From the NCBI GenBank assembly GCA_026419775.2, contig JAOPGA020000966.1, positions 62,001 to 126,000 on the forward strand: a stretch of DNA of 64,000 nt, written 5' to 3'. Under the pieces are notes generated by a model. That model did no database searches. It had not been told where the DNA came from and was given only the letters and a program-made list of their open reading frames with translations. The DNA comes from Acrasis kona (Eukaryota; Heterolobosea; Eutetramitea; Acrasida; Acrasidae). The translations under genes and the position numbers were made by a program. Of the stretch, positions 9,714-22,000 are shown piece after piece; position 1 is the first letter of the stretch; each line of letters opens with the position of its first letter.

Positions 9714-11359
9714 ATGTTGCATATCATTGACCACTTTACTAAGAAAGCATGGGGCTTTTTATTTAACTCCAAGCATGCTTCTAACATGGTTGCTGCAATT
9801 AAAAGTGTTCTTGATTCTCTAAACGTCGACGTTTCTAAAGCTGCGGTGCATACTGACAATGGGCGTGAATTTAAGAATAAGCTCATGAAGAGCATTCTAG
9901 GACAGTTAGGTGTTCGTCATATAACTGGAGCTCCATACTATCCTCAAAGTCAGGGTCTTGTTGAACGATTAAATGTAATTATCAAGAGGGGAGTTAAGCA
10001 GGCAGCAGGTGGTGATGGAGCCTGGTCATTGTATTACCAACGTCAAATTGATAGTTATAATGATACCTATCAACATACAATAAAAATGACACCCAATGAA
10101 GCTGTGCGAGGGTGTGTCAGGTCATTGGTACTAGGTGTGAATGGTGCAACTCTTAGTGACATTGTGGCAGAGGATGCCTTGGTTAAAGGCCAAATTGAAC
10201 TTATTTTGGGCAGGATCCAAAAAGCTGCGGAGAGGGCTTGTAAAAGGTAAACACAATGTAACATAACACATTCACTTACGTATAGGCATCTTAAAGATAA
10301 AAAAGTAGCAAGTCTTCAAGTTGGCACAGTAGTTGTTGTGCGGCTACCTCTTCGTTACAGAAAGAGGAACGAGGGGCAGTTTCCAAGACAGGGTCATATT
10401 CATCTCATTGGTACTGGTCATTTAGAATATTATGCTCGTATTAAATGGGATATACTGGTGGTCGTGGTGAAGAACAGCCAAACACTGTATCAAACCACTG
10501 GTATCATTTTGCGGATATTAGACCGTATGGGGTGAGTTTATTTTTGTAATAAACGTTCCAACCGTCACAACTTTGGATATGACAACCAATTGAACCACCA
10601 TACTGCAGAAGGGCAGTTTGTTGACCCTGACGAAGATGATGTATTGGAGCAACAGGCACATGGTGAGTGGATTGAGGCCGGAAATGACACAGAGCTGGTC
10701 GAGGTTGACAATGATGAAGTACATGACGAAGAGTTATCCTTAATTGTTGAGCCTCAACCTATTGAGGATAATATTGCTGTATCCAACGCTCCAGTAATTA
10801 CATCCACTGCCACCCGTGTACAACAAATTTTAAATAGTAGAAGGGTTGTAGATTGGTCAGTTCCTGAAGTGCTACAATGGCTTCGTTCATACAAACTTGA
10901 AAAGCTCATTGGTAAGTATTATATTAAGGTTTTGTCTAACAATAACAGAAACATTCTCTTCAAATGAAATTAGTGGTGAAGCGTTGGTCGAGTTGACCAA
11001 GAAAGACATTATTGACCTCATCCCTCAGGTTGGAACGCGAATTATCTTCAGAAAAAGGCTAGAAGAACTTAAAGCAGTACCCAGCAGAAAATTTCGATGG
11101 CAGTGATTTGTCAGAGCCAGTTCAACATTTAGCTGGTCAGGAGAGCAACGTTGAAAGTGGCTTTGGGACAGACTTAGAGCTTCATGACTTTTCTTTTGAT
11201 GATTTGTTAATTGAACCTGTAATTGCCTCTGAAACACAGATTTCGACAACTCCAATAAGAAATAGAAGTGAAGTACCGGCAACTCGAATAAGAAGAAAAA
11301 GGAAAATAAGAAATCCAACTTCACAGAAGGTTTCTCCTGACAATAAACGGAAAAAATAA
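9714..11359 (+). mobile_element. Retroviral-type integrase joined to a SAM domain (decayed, spliced)
   Basis: The first exon (9714..about 10248) encodes an rve-type integrase core: IIDHFTKKAWG (first Asp), HTDNGREFKNKL (second Asp) and YYPQSQGLVERLN (catalytic Glu). An intron (GTAAAC...GTATAG, about 10249-10285) leads into HLKDKKVASLQVGTVVVVR, the small beta-barrel tail usual for these integrases. After a one-base frame change near 10450, NHWYHFADIRPYG is readable. An acidic linker follows (10611-10830), then a SAM domain split by a 40-nt intron near 10912-10951: VDWSVPEVLQWLRSYKLEKL, then ISGEALVELTKKDIIDLI, then GTRIIFRKRLEEL. A second frame change near 11060 continues into a basic tail ending at 11359. 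The N-terminal zinc-binding region is missing. Integrases of the Ginger/Gypsy type are known; the SAM fusion is unusual. Confidence 0.65.
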
Positions 11360-11538
11360 TGTTTTTCAATTGATGTTTTATTCTTATTTGATTTGTGATG
11401 ACTGTTGTTTTTAACTTTAGTTATTGAAAGTACTGACTTGCTTGGATTCAACAATAAATGTTTCTCTTAGCGGAGGGATTAAGTATTGATGAAACTGTGT
11501 GGTTGTGTTCTGTTGTTGGCTATATACAGTTATCCTTA

Positions 11539-12520
11539 GGATGTCAGATACAACTAACGAACGCAGCAGTGCATGTTGTATGACTATACTGCGCTTAATG
11601 GAGGTGAAGATTCTGATTCTGACAGCACATCTCCACCACATAAGCGCGTTCGGTACACAAACAACTCTCAGCATTTGGACTCGCAAATCTCTGACACTTC
11701 TGCGAGTGATACGCGACAAATAAACCAATAGACTCAAAAGACGGCAAAGAAAAGGAAGACACGCTCACGTTATTGAGTTGATTCTCCCATTGAAGAGAAG
11801 CTGGAATTGGTCGCATTTTACAGAAACAGTGGATTCCTCACTCGGTTTTGGTACTTGCAAGTGCAACATCTGTGGTGAAATTTTCAATAGAAGTGAGAGC
11901 TGTTCTACTAGAAATTTCATTACCCATTTGGAGAACACACACAAAATGTTCGATCAAAAAAAATAACTTCCGACCAGGGTGACACAATGTCTGTGGAGGA
12001 GGCATTTGTTCGTTGTGATAAAAAACGTAAGGTCCAGTAATATAAAGAACAGTAGTTTGAGTTATCAATATATTTTGTTAATTTATTCTGTCGCGCTCCT
12101 TGTCACTTTATAGTGCCTGCGGAGCTCATTACTGGATTCTCGTTATACTCNAATAGGAACACTGTGGATAATACCTAGAATGGGATATATTACCCTAAAC
12201 CTGAACCGTTCATATATTACAACATTCGTTGGATGGTTGTCACGAACCAACCGTTCTCAATGGAAGAAGAGGAAACATTCCGAACATTTAATAAAAAGGT
12301 CAAAACCAACATTAATTCTCCAATGGTGGAGAGATCATCAGACAGAATACCAGTCATGGCTCGCATCGCTCGTGATTATTTGGCCATACTGTGTGCCTCA
12401 GTTTCTGTAGAGCGTTGCTTCAGTAGTGGAAGAGATGTCCTTGGTCACAGAATGTTTTCTCTTCATGCAGAAACAATGAAAACCTTGATATCTCTTAGAT
12501 CACGGATTATTAATGAATAA
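11539..12520 (+). mobile_element. Internally deleted hAT transposase remnant
   Basis: Three separated pieces of a hAT transposase. The N-terminus (from ATG 11539) is acidic then basic, with several frame breaks. A BED-type zinc finger at about 11850-11950 has CNIC...H-x4-H spacing (CKCNICGEIF to HLENTH). A C-terminal part at 12229-12520 holds IRWMVVTNQPFSMEEEE and the dimerisation region (SVSVERCFSSGRDVLGHR). The catalytic DDE body is absent, and one ambiguous base (12151) lies in the gap. A dead copy. Confidence 0.75.
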
Positions 12521-12665
12521 ATGAAGATTTGGTCATTCTTGTTTTGTAGTCACGGCGTGTGTTGTTACGTGTTCTTGTTGTTGCTTGTGTGTCTGTGTCA
12601 GAGCTTGAAAAGAAAACAAACGCATCAGCACAAGTAACAGCCAATATCTTGTTCTTGCAGTCATA

Positions 12666-12737
12666 ATCGGTGAGGCATTTTCTCTTAACCTCTCTATCAG
12701 ATAATTTCAAAGAATTAAGAGAAAATGCCTCACCGAT
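12666..12737. repeat. Perfect 22-bp inverted repeat (hairpin) with 28-nt loop
   Basis: The arms 12666-12687 and 12716-12737 are exact reverse complements, separated by 28 bases. Further CCGATA-type short repeats follow to about 12800. It sits between the hAT remnant and the promoter side of the giant EGF gene. It could be a MITE-like remnant or the fold-back end of an element; a transcript would form a stable stem. Confidence 0.85.
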
Positions 12738-13052
12738 ATTTGAAAATTCTTACAAAATCCGATAATTTTCGCCGTTTACCGATAATTTCTTATTCGGATT
12801 CCCGGCCCAAGTGAGTAGTGACGGTTGACCCAAATCAAATCCGCGTATGTAATTGAATGATGATTGGATAAATGCTCCGCTATGTACTTTTTTGAAATAA
12901 TCTAGCCAACTATTAAAAATACTTTTGACAACTCCTTCCTACTTTTCTAGATTCTATATAACCAAATATAAATAGGCTACCTGGATTAAATATTTACCCT
13001 TAGTTGCCTAGACTAAAATGGTGATTGTTGCGTTTAATATATTTACAGTGAA

Positions 13053-16000
13053 ATGAAAGCAGTCGCATCAGTTGCGGTCGTTTGCTTATTGGCGATAGCC
13101 ATAGGTATTAACGCGGCCACAACGTGCTTCGGTATAGATTCCGCAGCGTCTAATGTTTGCAGTGGGTAAGTAGTTATGCAATATCTTCATTTTAAACAAA
13201 GAAAGAAATGGAACCTGCTCGAACAACAACACTTGCGCCTGTAACTATGGTTTTATTAACGATAACTGTAACGACTTTACGTGTACAGGTAAGAAGCGAG
13301 CTTGAGTAATGTATATAAACGTTTGTAGGTCTTCCATCAAAAAGCCCAGGTGTATGCTCTGGAAGAGGCTATTGCTCCCCACCCGTTCTTAAAAAATATG
13401 GCCCCTTTGGAGCTGGTGGAGGAAATTACTTTAGCGACGTTGCTCAAGACTCTCCCGTAGACAAAATGTTGTTTTGGGGAGGTTCTTGGCAGGATAGTTG
13501 TCAGTTCGGAGCGGGTAATTACACAAGCCCTAGATACCCTACAGCAGGAGGAGGGCAAAGATATTTTGCTTTGCAGAAAGATGAAACGTTCACAAGTGTT
13601 ACGATGTATTCAGGTGGTTATTTTAATGCTTTGGTCGCCCAAACATCTTTCGGAAGAAGTTATTCTTCCTCTGGCGCAACAAACGGCAACACATTTACTT
13701 ATAACTTATTACAAGGGGAAACAATTTATGGATTTTTTGGATATATTGGAGGCTACGTATACTCTTTAGGATTTTATGTCCAACAACTGGGAACTGGTTG
13801 TATTTGTAACCCTCCTTACTACGGACCCACCTGCAATCTATTCAATTGCTTTGGAAAGAATTTTGGAGATCCTACTGTATGCTCAAGCGGAGGAAATTGT
13901 ACTGCTGCAGATACCTGCGTATGCAATCCAGGTTATTCAGGACGAAATTGCGAAATCTTTTATTGCAGCAACAGACTAAATAACGCCACCAGTGCTTGTT
14001 CGGGCCGTTTAGCAGGTACTTGCGCATCACCAGATAATTGTGTGTGCAATCCAGGATACACCGGAACAAATTGCGAAATCTATTATTGTAACAACCAACT
14101 TTACAACACCACGGGTGTATGTGGAAGTAGGGGAACTTGTGTAGCACCTTATTATTCATCAGCTGGTTTGTGTGTGTGTCCTGATGGGTATGGAGGTCCG
14201 AAATGCGACATCTACGGTGGTACAAATCTTATATCAGTATTCCCCGTTATAGCAACCACTCAAAACGCAGTTACTTATTCGACTTGTTGCAGCTCTGCAC
14301 CTTGCTCAACTCCAACTTGTTATCCAGATTATAGATACTTCGGACCCTATCCAGACCCACAACAAGTTTTATGGGAACACCCACCAAACAACGGACTTGG
14401 CTATCACAACATTGCGCTAAATAGAAATTATTTATGGTTCAGCGCACAGGTGAGCACAGGAAATAAAAACACAGGATCAAATTTTGCAGCATATGTCTAT
14501 TTGGATGGCGCTCTTGCTTATACATCAGGAACTATTACTAGTTAACAATCTTATCTACAACGTACAACTGAACGTCACTAACGTGACTACGATGCAACTG
14601 GTAACTGATTCACTCGGAAGTAAATTCCAATGATCATGCCATGTGGGCTAATGCTACTCTTTTCGGAAGTGCCAAATGTTATGGAATGATGCCTAATGCT
14701 GCAAATGTATGCTCTGGTAATGGATATTGCTCCCCACCAGATAATTGTTATTGTAAACCCGGTTATTATGGAGTACAATGTGAAGCTTATAATTGTTCAG
14801 GCACGTTATACAACAGTTCATCTGTTTGTAGTGGTAAAGGAATGTGCGTAGCTCCTGACACATGCACTTGTAATACTGGTTACTTTGGCTCTACATGTCA
14901 GTCGTGGAATTGTTCTGGAGTGTTGAATAGCAACAGCGCAGTGTGCAGTAGTAACGGTACTTGTGTATCACCTGGTGTTTGTACTTGCAACAGTGGTTTT
15001 TATGGAGGTAACTGTCAATCATGGAATTGTAGTAACGTGATTACTACAAGCGCAGCTGTTTGTAGTAGCAACGGATCGTGCATTGCTCCAAATTCATGTT
15101 ACTGCAAACAAGGTTATTACGGAAGTAATTGTCAATCATGGAATTGCAACGGAGTTATAAGCACAAGCAGTTCAGGGTGCTCTAATAACGGTACATGTAT
15201 AGCTCCCGATACTTGCAACTGCAACACAGGTTATTATGGCTCCTCTTGCCAGTCATGGAATTGCAACGGAATCATTAAAACAAGCAACGCAGGTTGCTCT
15301 AACAATGGAACATGTATTTCACCAAACACATGCAATTGTAACACCGGTTATTATGGGTCTTCATGTCAATCATGGAATTGTAACGGAATGGTTAATACAA
15401 ACAACGCAGGTTGCTCAAACAACGGAACCTGTATATCACCAGGGACTTGCAATTGTAACACTGGTTATTATGGTTCATCATGTCAGTCATGGAATTGCAA
15501 TGGAGTTGTCAATACAAACAATGCAGGTTGTTCAAGTAATGGTACATGTATATCTCCAAACACTTGTAATTGCAAAACAGGTTACTACGGATCTTCTTGC
15601 CAGTCATGGAATTGCAATGGAGTTGTCAACACTGACAGTACAGGTTGCTCAAACAATGGAACATGTATTTCACCCAACACATGTAACTGTAATGCAGGAT
15701 ACTTTGGATCGTCGTGTCAGTCGTGGAACTGCAATAGCGTCGTTAATACAAACAACGCTGGTTGCTCTAACAATGGAACTTGTATTTCACCAAATACCTG
15801 CAATTGCAACAGTGGCTACTATGGCTCATCTTGTCAATCCTGGAACTGTAATGGAGTCGTTAAAACAAGCAACGCAGGTTGTTCAAACAATGGAACATGT
15901 ATTTCACCAAACACATGCAATTGTAACGCTGGATATTATGGTTCATCATGCCAATCATGGAATTGTAACGGAATGGTTAATACAAACAACGCAGGTTGTT

Positions 16001-19000
16001 CAAACAATGGAACATGTATTTCACCAAACACATGTAACTGTAACACTGGTTATTATGGTTCATCATGTCAGTCATGGAACTGCAATGGAGTTGTCAATAC
16101 AAACAGTGCTGGTTGCTCTAATAATGGTACTTGTGTTGCACCAGGTACTTGCAACTGTAACGCTGGATATTATGGTTCATCATGTCAGTCATGGAACTGC
16201 AATGGAGTTGTCAATACAAACAACGCCGGCTGCTCAAACAATGGTACATGTATTTCACCAAACACTTGTAATTGCAATGCCGGATATTATGGCTCATCAT
16301 GCCAGTCATGGAATTGCAATGGAGTAGTAAACACCGACAGCTCTGGTTGTTCTAATAATGGTACATGTATTGCACCAGGTACTTGCAACTGTAACGCTGG
16401 ATATTATGGTTCATCGTGCCAATCATGGAATTGTAACGGAATAATCAAAACAAACAACGCTGGTTGCTCTAACAATGGAACATGTATTTCACCAAACACA
16501 TGTAATTGCAATGCCGGATATTACGGAAGTTCTTGTCAGTCATGGAGCTGCAACGGCGTGATCAACACAAACAATACAGGTTGCTCTAACAATGGAACAT
16601 GCATAGCACCAAATACTTGCAACTGTAATGCAGGATATTATGGTTCATCATGCCAATCATGGAATTGTAACGGAATAATCAAAACAAACAGCGCAGGCTG
16701 TTCCAATAACGGAACTTGTGTTGCTCCAAACACATGCAACTGCAACCCTGGATATTATGGTTCGTCATGCCAATCATGGAATTGTGACGGAGTTGTCAAC
16801 ACAAATAGCATGGGTTGCTCAAACAACGGCACATGCATAGCACCCAACACCTGTAATTGCAATCCAGGTTACACTGGTTCAAAATGTCAATCGTGGTCAT
16901 GTAATGGCACATTATTCAATTCACCCTCCGTATGCTCTACCAACGGTACTTGCATTGCACCCGATGTTTGTCAATGTTCAAACGGATACATTGGAAATCA
17001 ATGCAGTAAATGGTTATGTTTCGGAAACCAATGTAATGGAAATGGATCGTGTATTGCACCAGATCAATGCATGTGTAATCCAGGATACTACGGATTGCAA
17101 TGCGAAGCTTACAGATGTTACGGAAAAGTATTCAACACATCATCAGTATGTTCTGGACTCGGAACATGCTCAAAGCCAGATACATGTCTTTGTAATAACG
17201 GATACTACGGACAACAATGCGAGGCATTCCAATGTTACGGAAAAGTATATAACAGCACTGCAGTTTGCTCAAGAAACGGAACTTGTTCTTTACCTAATCG
17301 ATGTGATTGTAATGTAGGTTACTACGGACAACAATGCGACGCTTACAATTGCTACGGATTAGCATTCAACAACACTAACGTCTGTTCAAGAAACGGAACA
17401 TGTGTAGCACCTAATGTATGTAATTGCAACGCAGGTTATTATGGAAATCAATGCGAGAGTTACAATTGTTATGGAACAGTTTACAACAACAGCGCTGTAT
17501 GTAGTACAAACGGAACATGTGTGGCACCTAATACATGTAACTGTAACCCAGGATACTATGGGGCATCTTGTCAATCATGGAACTGCAATGGAATAGCAAA
17601 CACCAATAGTGCGGGATGTAGTAGCAACGGAACATGTATTGCGCCAAATACTTGTAACTGTAATCCAGGATACTACGGAAGCAACTGTCAGTTATGGAAT
17701 TGTAACGGATTGGTAAACACAAACAATACAGGTTGCTCAAACAACGGAACATGTACAGCACCAGGTGTATGTACATGCAATGCAGGATACTATGGATCTT
17801 CATGTCAATCATGGAATTGTAATTCTATTATAAACACAAACAGTAGCGGATGTAGTAACAACGGCACATGTGTGGCACCAAATACATGTAACTGTAATAC
17901 AGGATACTATGGTGCATCTTGTCAATCATGGAACTGTAATTCTATTATAAATACAAACAGTGATGGATGCTCAAAGAACGGTACTTGTGTTGCTCCAAAT
18001 ACTTGTAACTGTAACACCGGTTTCTACGGCTCTTCATGTCAATCATGGAACTGCAATGGATTAGTAAACACAAATAACTTAGGTTGCTCCAATAACGGAA
18101 CGTGTGTATCTCCATCAACTTGTAATTGTAACTCTGGTTATTATGGATCCTCATGTCAGTCATGGAACTGCAATGGAGTCATCAACACAAACAGCGCAGG
18201 TTGCTCAAACAATGGTACATGTATCGCACCAGGTACTTGTAACTGCAACGCTGGTTATTATGGTTCATCATGTCAGTCATGGAATTGCAATGGAGTCATT
18301 AACACAAACAACGCCGGCTGCTCTAACAACGGAACATGTATTTCACCTAATACTTGCAACTGCAACGCTGGATATTATGGCTCTTCATGTCAATCGTGGA
18401 ATTGTAATGGAGTAGTAAATACCAACAGCTCTGGTTGTTCTAACAATGGTACTTGTATCGCACCAGGTACTTGCAATTGTAACGCTGGTTATTATGGTTC
18501 ATCATGCCAGTCATGGAATTGCAATGGCGTCATTAACACCAACAGTACTGGTTGCTCAAACAATGGAACATGTATTTCACCTAACACTTGTAACTGTAAT
18601 GCAGGATATTATGGTTCATCATGCCAATCATGGAATTGTAATGGAGTCATCAATACAAACAACGCCGGCTGCTCAAACAATGGAACATGTATTTCACCAA
18701 ACACTTGTAATTGCAAAACTGGTTACTACGGCAGCTCCTGTCAGTCATGGAACTGCAATGGAGTGATCAACACAAACAATACAGGTTGCTCCAACAACGG
18801 CACATGTATCTCACCCAATACATGTAATTGCAATCCAGGCTATTATGGCACATCATGTCAATCATGGAACTGTAATACCGTAGTTAATACCAATAGTGCA
18901 GGATGTTCAAATAACGGTACATGTACCTCACCTAACACCTGCAGCTGCAACGCCGGTTTCTATGGCAGTTCATGTCAATCATGGAACTGCAATGGAGTCA

Positions 19001-22000
19001 TTAACACAAACAATACAGGTTGCTCCAACAACGGTACATGTATTTCACCCAATACATGTAATTGCAACACTGGTTACTATGGTTCTTCGTGTCAATCTTG
19101 GAAATGTAATGCAATTCCAAATTCTGACAGTAATGTATGTTCTGGAAATGGTGCGTGTACTTCACCAAATACATGTGTTTGTAAACCAGGTTACTCTGGT
19201 GCTCAGTGTCAAACTTGGTATTGTAATGGCACAGTCAATACCGATACGAGTGGTTGTTCCAATAACGGAAACTGTACGGCTCCTAATACATGTACATGCG
19301 TTCCTAATTACTTTGGTTCGAAATGTGAATTGTGGACATGTAATGGTACTGTGAATACAAATCCAAATGTATGTTCTAGAAATGGAACATGTGTTTCGTA
19401 TGACGTATGTAATTGTACGAATGGATGGATCGGTAGGGAATGTGTTCCTTGGAAATGTTTCGGAAACCAATGTAATAATCAGGGATCGTGCATTAGAACG
19501 GATGAGTGTTCTTGTTATGCCGGTTACTTTGGTCAACAATGTGATGGATTTTCATGTTTTGGTAATTTGTATAATAGTTCAGCTGCTTGCTCTGGTGGCA
19601 ACGGAACTTGTGTTGCACCGAATAATTGTAATTGTAGAAGTGGTTACTATGGATCTCAGTGCGAGTCATATAACTGCTTTGGAGTTAAATCAACAAATGT
19701 ATCCTCTGTATGCTCTTCGAATGGTGCTTGTAACGCTCCTGATACTTGTGTATGTAAATCGGGTTATGAAGGTTCTCGCTGTCAACTGTGGAAATGTAAC
19801 GGAGTTTACAATAATGAAAGTTCGGTCTGTTCGTCGAATGGAACGTGTGTATCCCCAAACACATGTAGTTGTAAGACTGGTTATTATGGAAGTAATTGTC
19901 AGTCATGGAATTGCAATGGAATAGTCAACACAAACAGTTCTGGATGCTCTAATAACGGCACATGTGTAGCTCCTAATGTTTGCAATTGTAATGCGGGTTA
20001 CTATGGATCATCATGCCAATCTTGGAATTGTAATGGCGTGACGAATACCAATAGTGCTGGTTGCTCCAATAACGGCACATGTGTGGCACCGAATACTTGC
20101 AATTGTAACACTGGTTATTATGGTACATCTTGTCAATCATGGAACTGTAATGGACTCAACTATACAAACAATGCTGGTTGCTCCAACAACGGAACTTGTG
20201 TTGCTCCAAATACTTGTAACTGTAACGCCGGTTACTACGGCTCTTCATGTCAATCATGGAATTGTAATAGTGTTGTCAATAGTGATAATACTGTATGTTC
20301 AGGCAATGGTACATGTGTTGCACCAGGTACTTGCAATTGTAAACCAGGATTTAATGGCTCTTCTTGCCAGTCTTGGAATTGCAACGGAGTCGTGAATACA
20401 GACAACGCAGGTTGTTCCAATAATGGTACATGTGTTGCTCCAAATACATGCAATTGTAATGCAGGATATTACGGTTCATCATGTCAATCATGGAATTGTA
20501 ATGGTGTAGTAAACACCAACAGCTCTGGTTGTTCTTACAATGGTACTTGTATCGCACCAGGTACTTGCAACTGTAATGCTGGTTATTATGGTTCATCATG
20601 TCAATCGTGGAACTGTAATGGATTTATCAATACAAACAACGCTGGTTGTTCAAACAATGGAACTTGTATCTCACCAAACACTTGCAATTGCAATGCCGGA
20701 TATTACGGAAGTTCTTGTCAGTCATGGAGCTGCAATGGAGTCATTAACACAAACAATACAGGTTGCTCTAACAATGGAACATGCATAGCACCAAATACTT
20801 GCAATTGTAATGCAGGATATTATGGTTCATCATGCCAATCATGGAATTGTAACGCAATAATCAAAACAAACAGCACAGGCTGTTCCAATAACGGAACTTG
20901 TGTTGCTCCAAACACATGCAACTGCAATCCTGGTTATTATGGTTCATCATGTCAATCATGGAACTGTAATGGAGTCATCAATACAAACAACTCTGGTTGT
21001 TCTAGCAATGGTACATGTATTTCACCAAACACTTGCAATTGCAATGCCGGATATTACGGAAGTTCTTGTCAGTCATGGAGCTGCAATGGCATCATTAACA
21101 CCAACAGTACTGGTTGCTCTAACAATGGAACATGCATAGCACCAAACACATGTAACTGCAATGCCGGTTTCTACGGCTCTTCATGTCAATCATGGAATTG
21201 TAACGGTGTTGTCAATACAAATAATGCAGGTTGCTCAAACAATGGTACATGCATTTCACCAGATACTTGCAACTGTAACGCCGGTTATTACGGACCATCA
21301 TGCCAATCATGGTCATGTAACGGTATTATCAACACAAATAGAACTAGTTGCTCATCAAGAGGATCATGCACATCACCCAATTCATGTACATGCGACGCTA
21401 AATTCTTCGGAACTCGTTGCGACCAATACACATGTCAAAACATTCTCTTCAACTCACCCAACGTTTGTTCGACAAACGGAACATGTTCATCACCCGACGT
21501 CTGTACATGCAAAGTAGGTACATTTGGTCAAAATTGCGAAACCGTCGCACAAACTGCATTCACACAGAATGGAGTAACTGTCATGTATTACTACAACACA
21601 ACAGCAAAAGCATCAACAATAGTCACCTATACTTCACCAACCAACAACTCTACAACAAACGTCGTTCAACAAACCACTTCAACGACGGGTGTGATTACAC
21701 TAGTAGTACCAAGTAGCGATCCGGGCGGAAGTATCATCGTATCGACTTTTAGTCAAGGAAGTACAACTGTGTCCAAAATCACACCTTCAGTCATTACAAA
21801 CACTTCTTCACCATCGTCGACGGAGACTTCTAGTGTAGTCGTATTGGCGACAGTGACTGGTTCTACTATTAACATAATACCTTCTTACAACCCAGTCACA
21901 CAAACAAATACTGTAGTGTTTACAGTGAAAGCAACTGATGGGTCAGTTGTCGTCAGTAGCGTAGCAGTTTCTACTAACTCATCTTCTACAAACTCTTCCT

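Noticed and set aside
10537-10610. GTGAGT...CTGCAG as a simple intron repairing the integrase frame
   Set aside because: Splice-site words are good but the resulting phase does not match the downstream acidic/SAM frame, so a frameshift must also be present; the exact gene model is left open.
15236-16327. 363-codon plus-strand frame inside the EGF array, with similar ones at 18104-18766, 19367-19924 and 20054-21517
   Set aside because: They are +1/+2 frame shadows of the 117-bp repeat: because the unit is a multiple of three, any stop-free alternative frame stays open over many units. The text is low-complexity His/Met/Thr without a fold.
14700-21540. Regular repeats considered as a CRISPR-like or satellite array
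   Set aside because: The 117-bp units are coding, with conserved cysteines and silent variation; there are no unique spacers.
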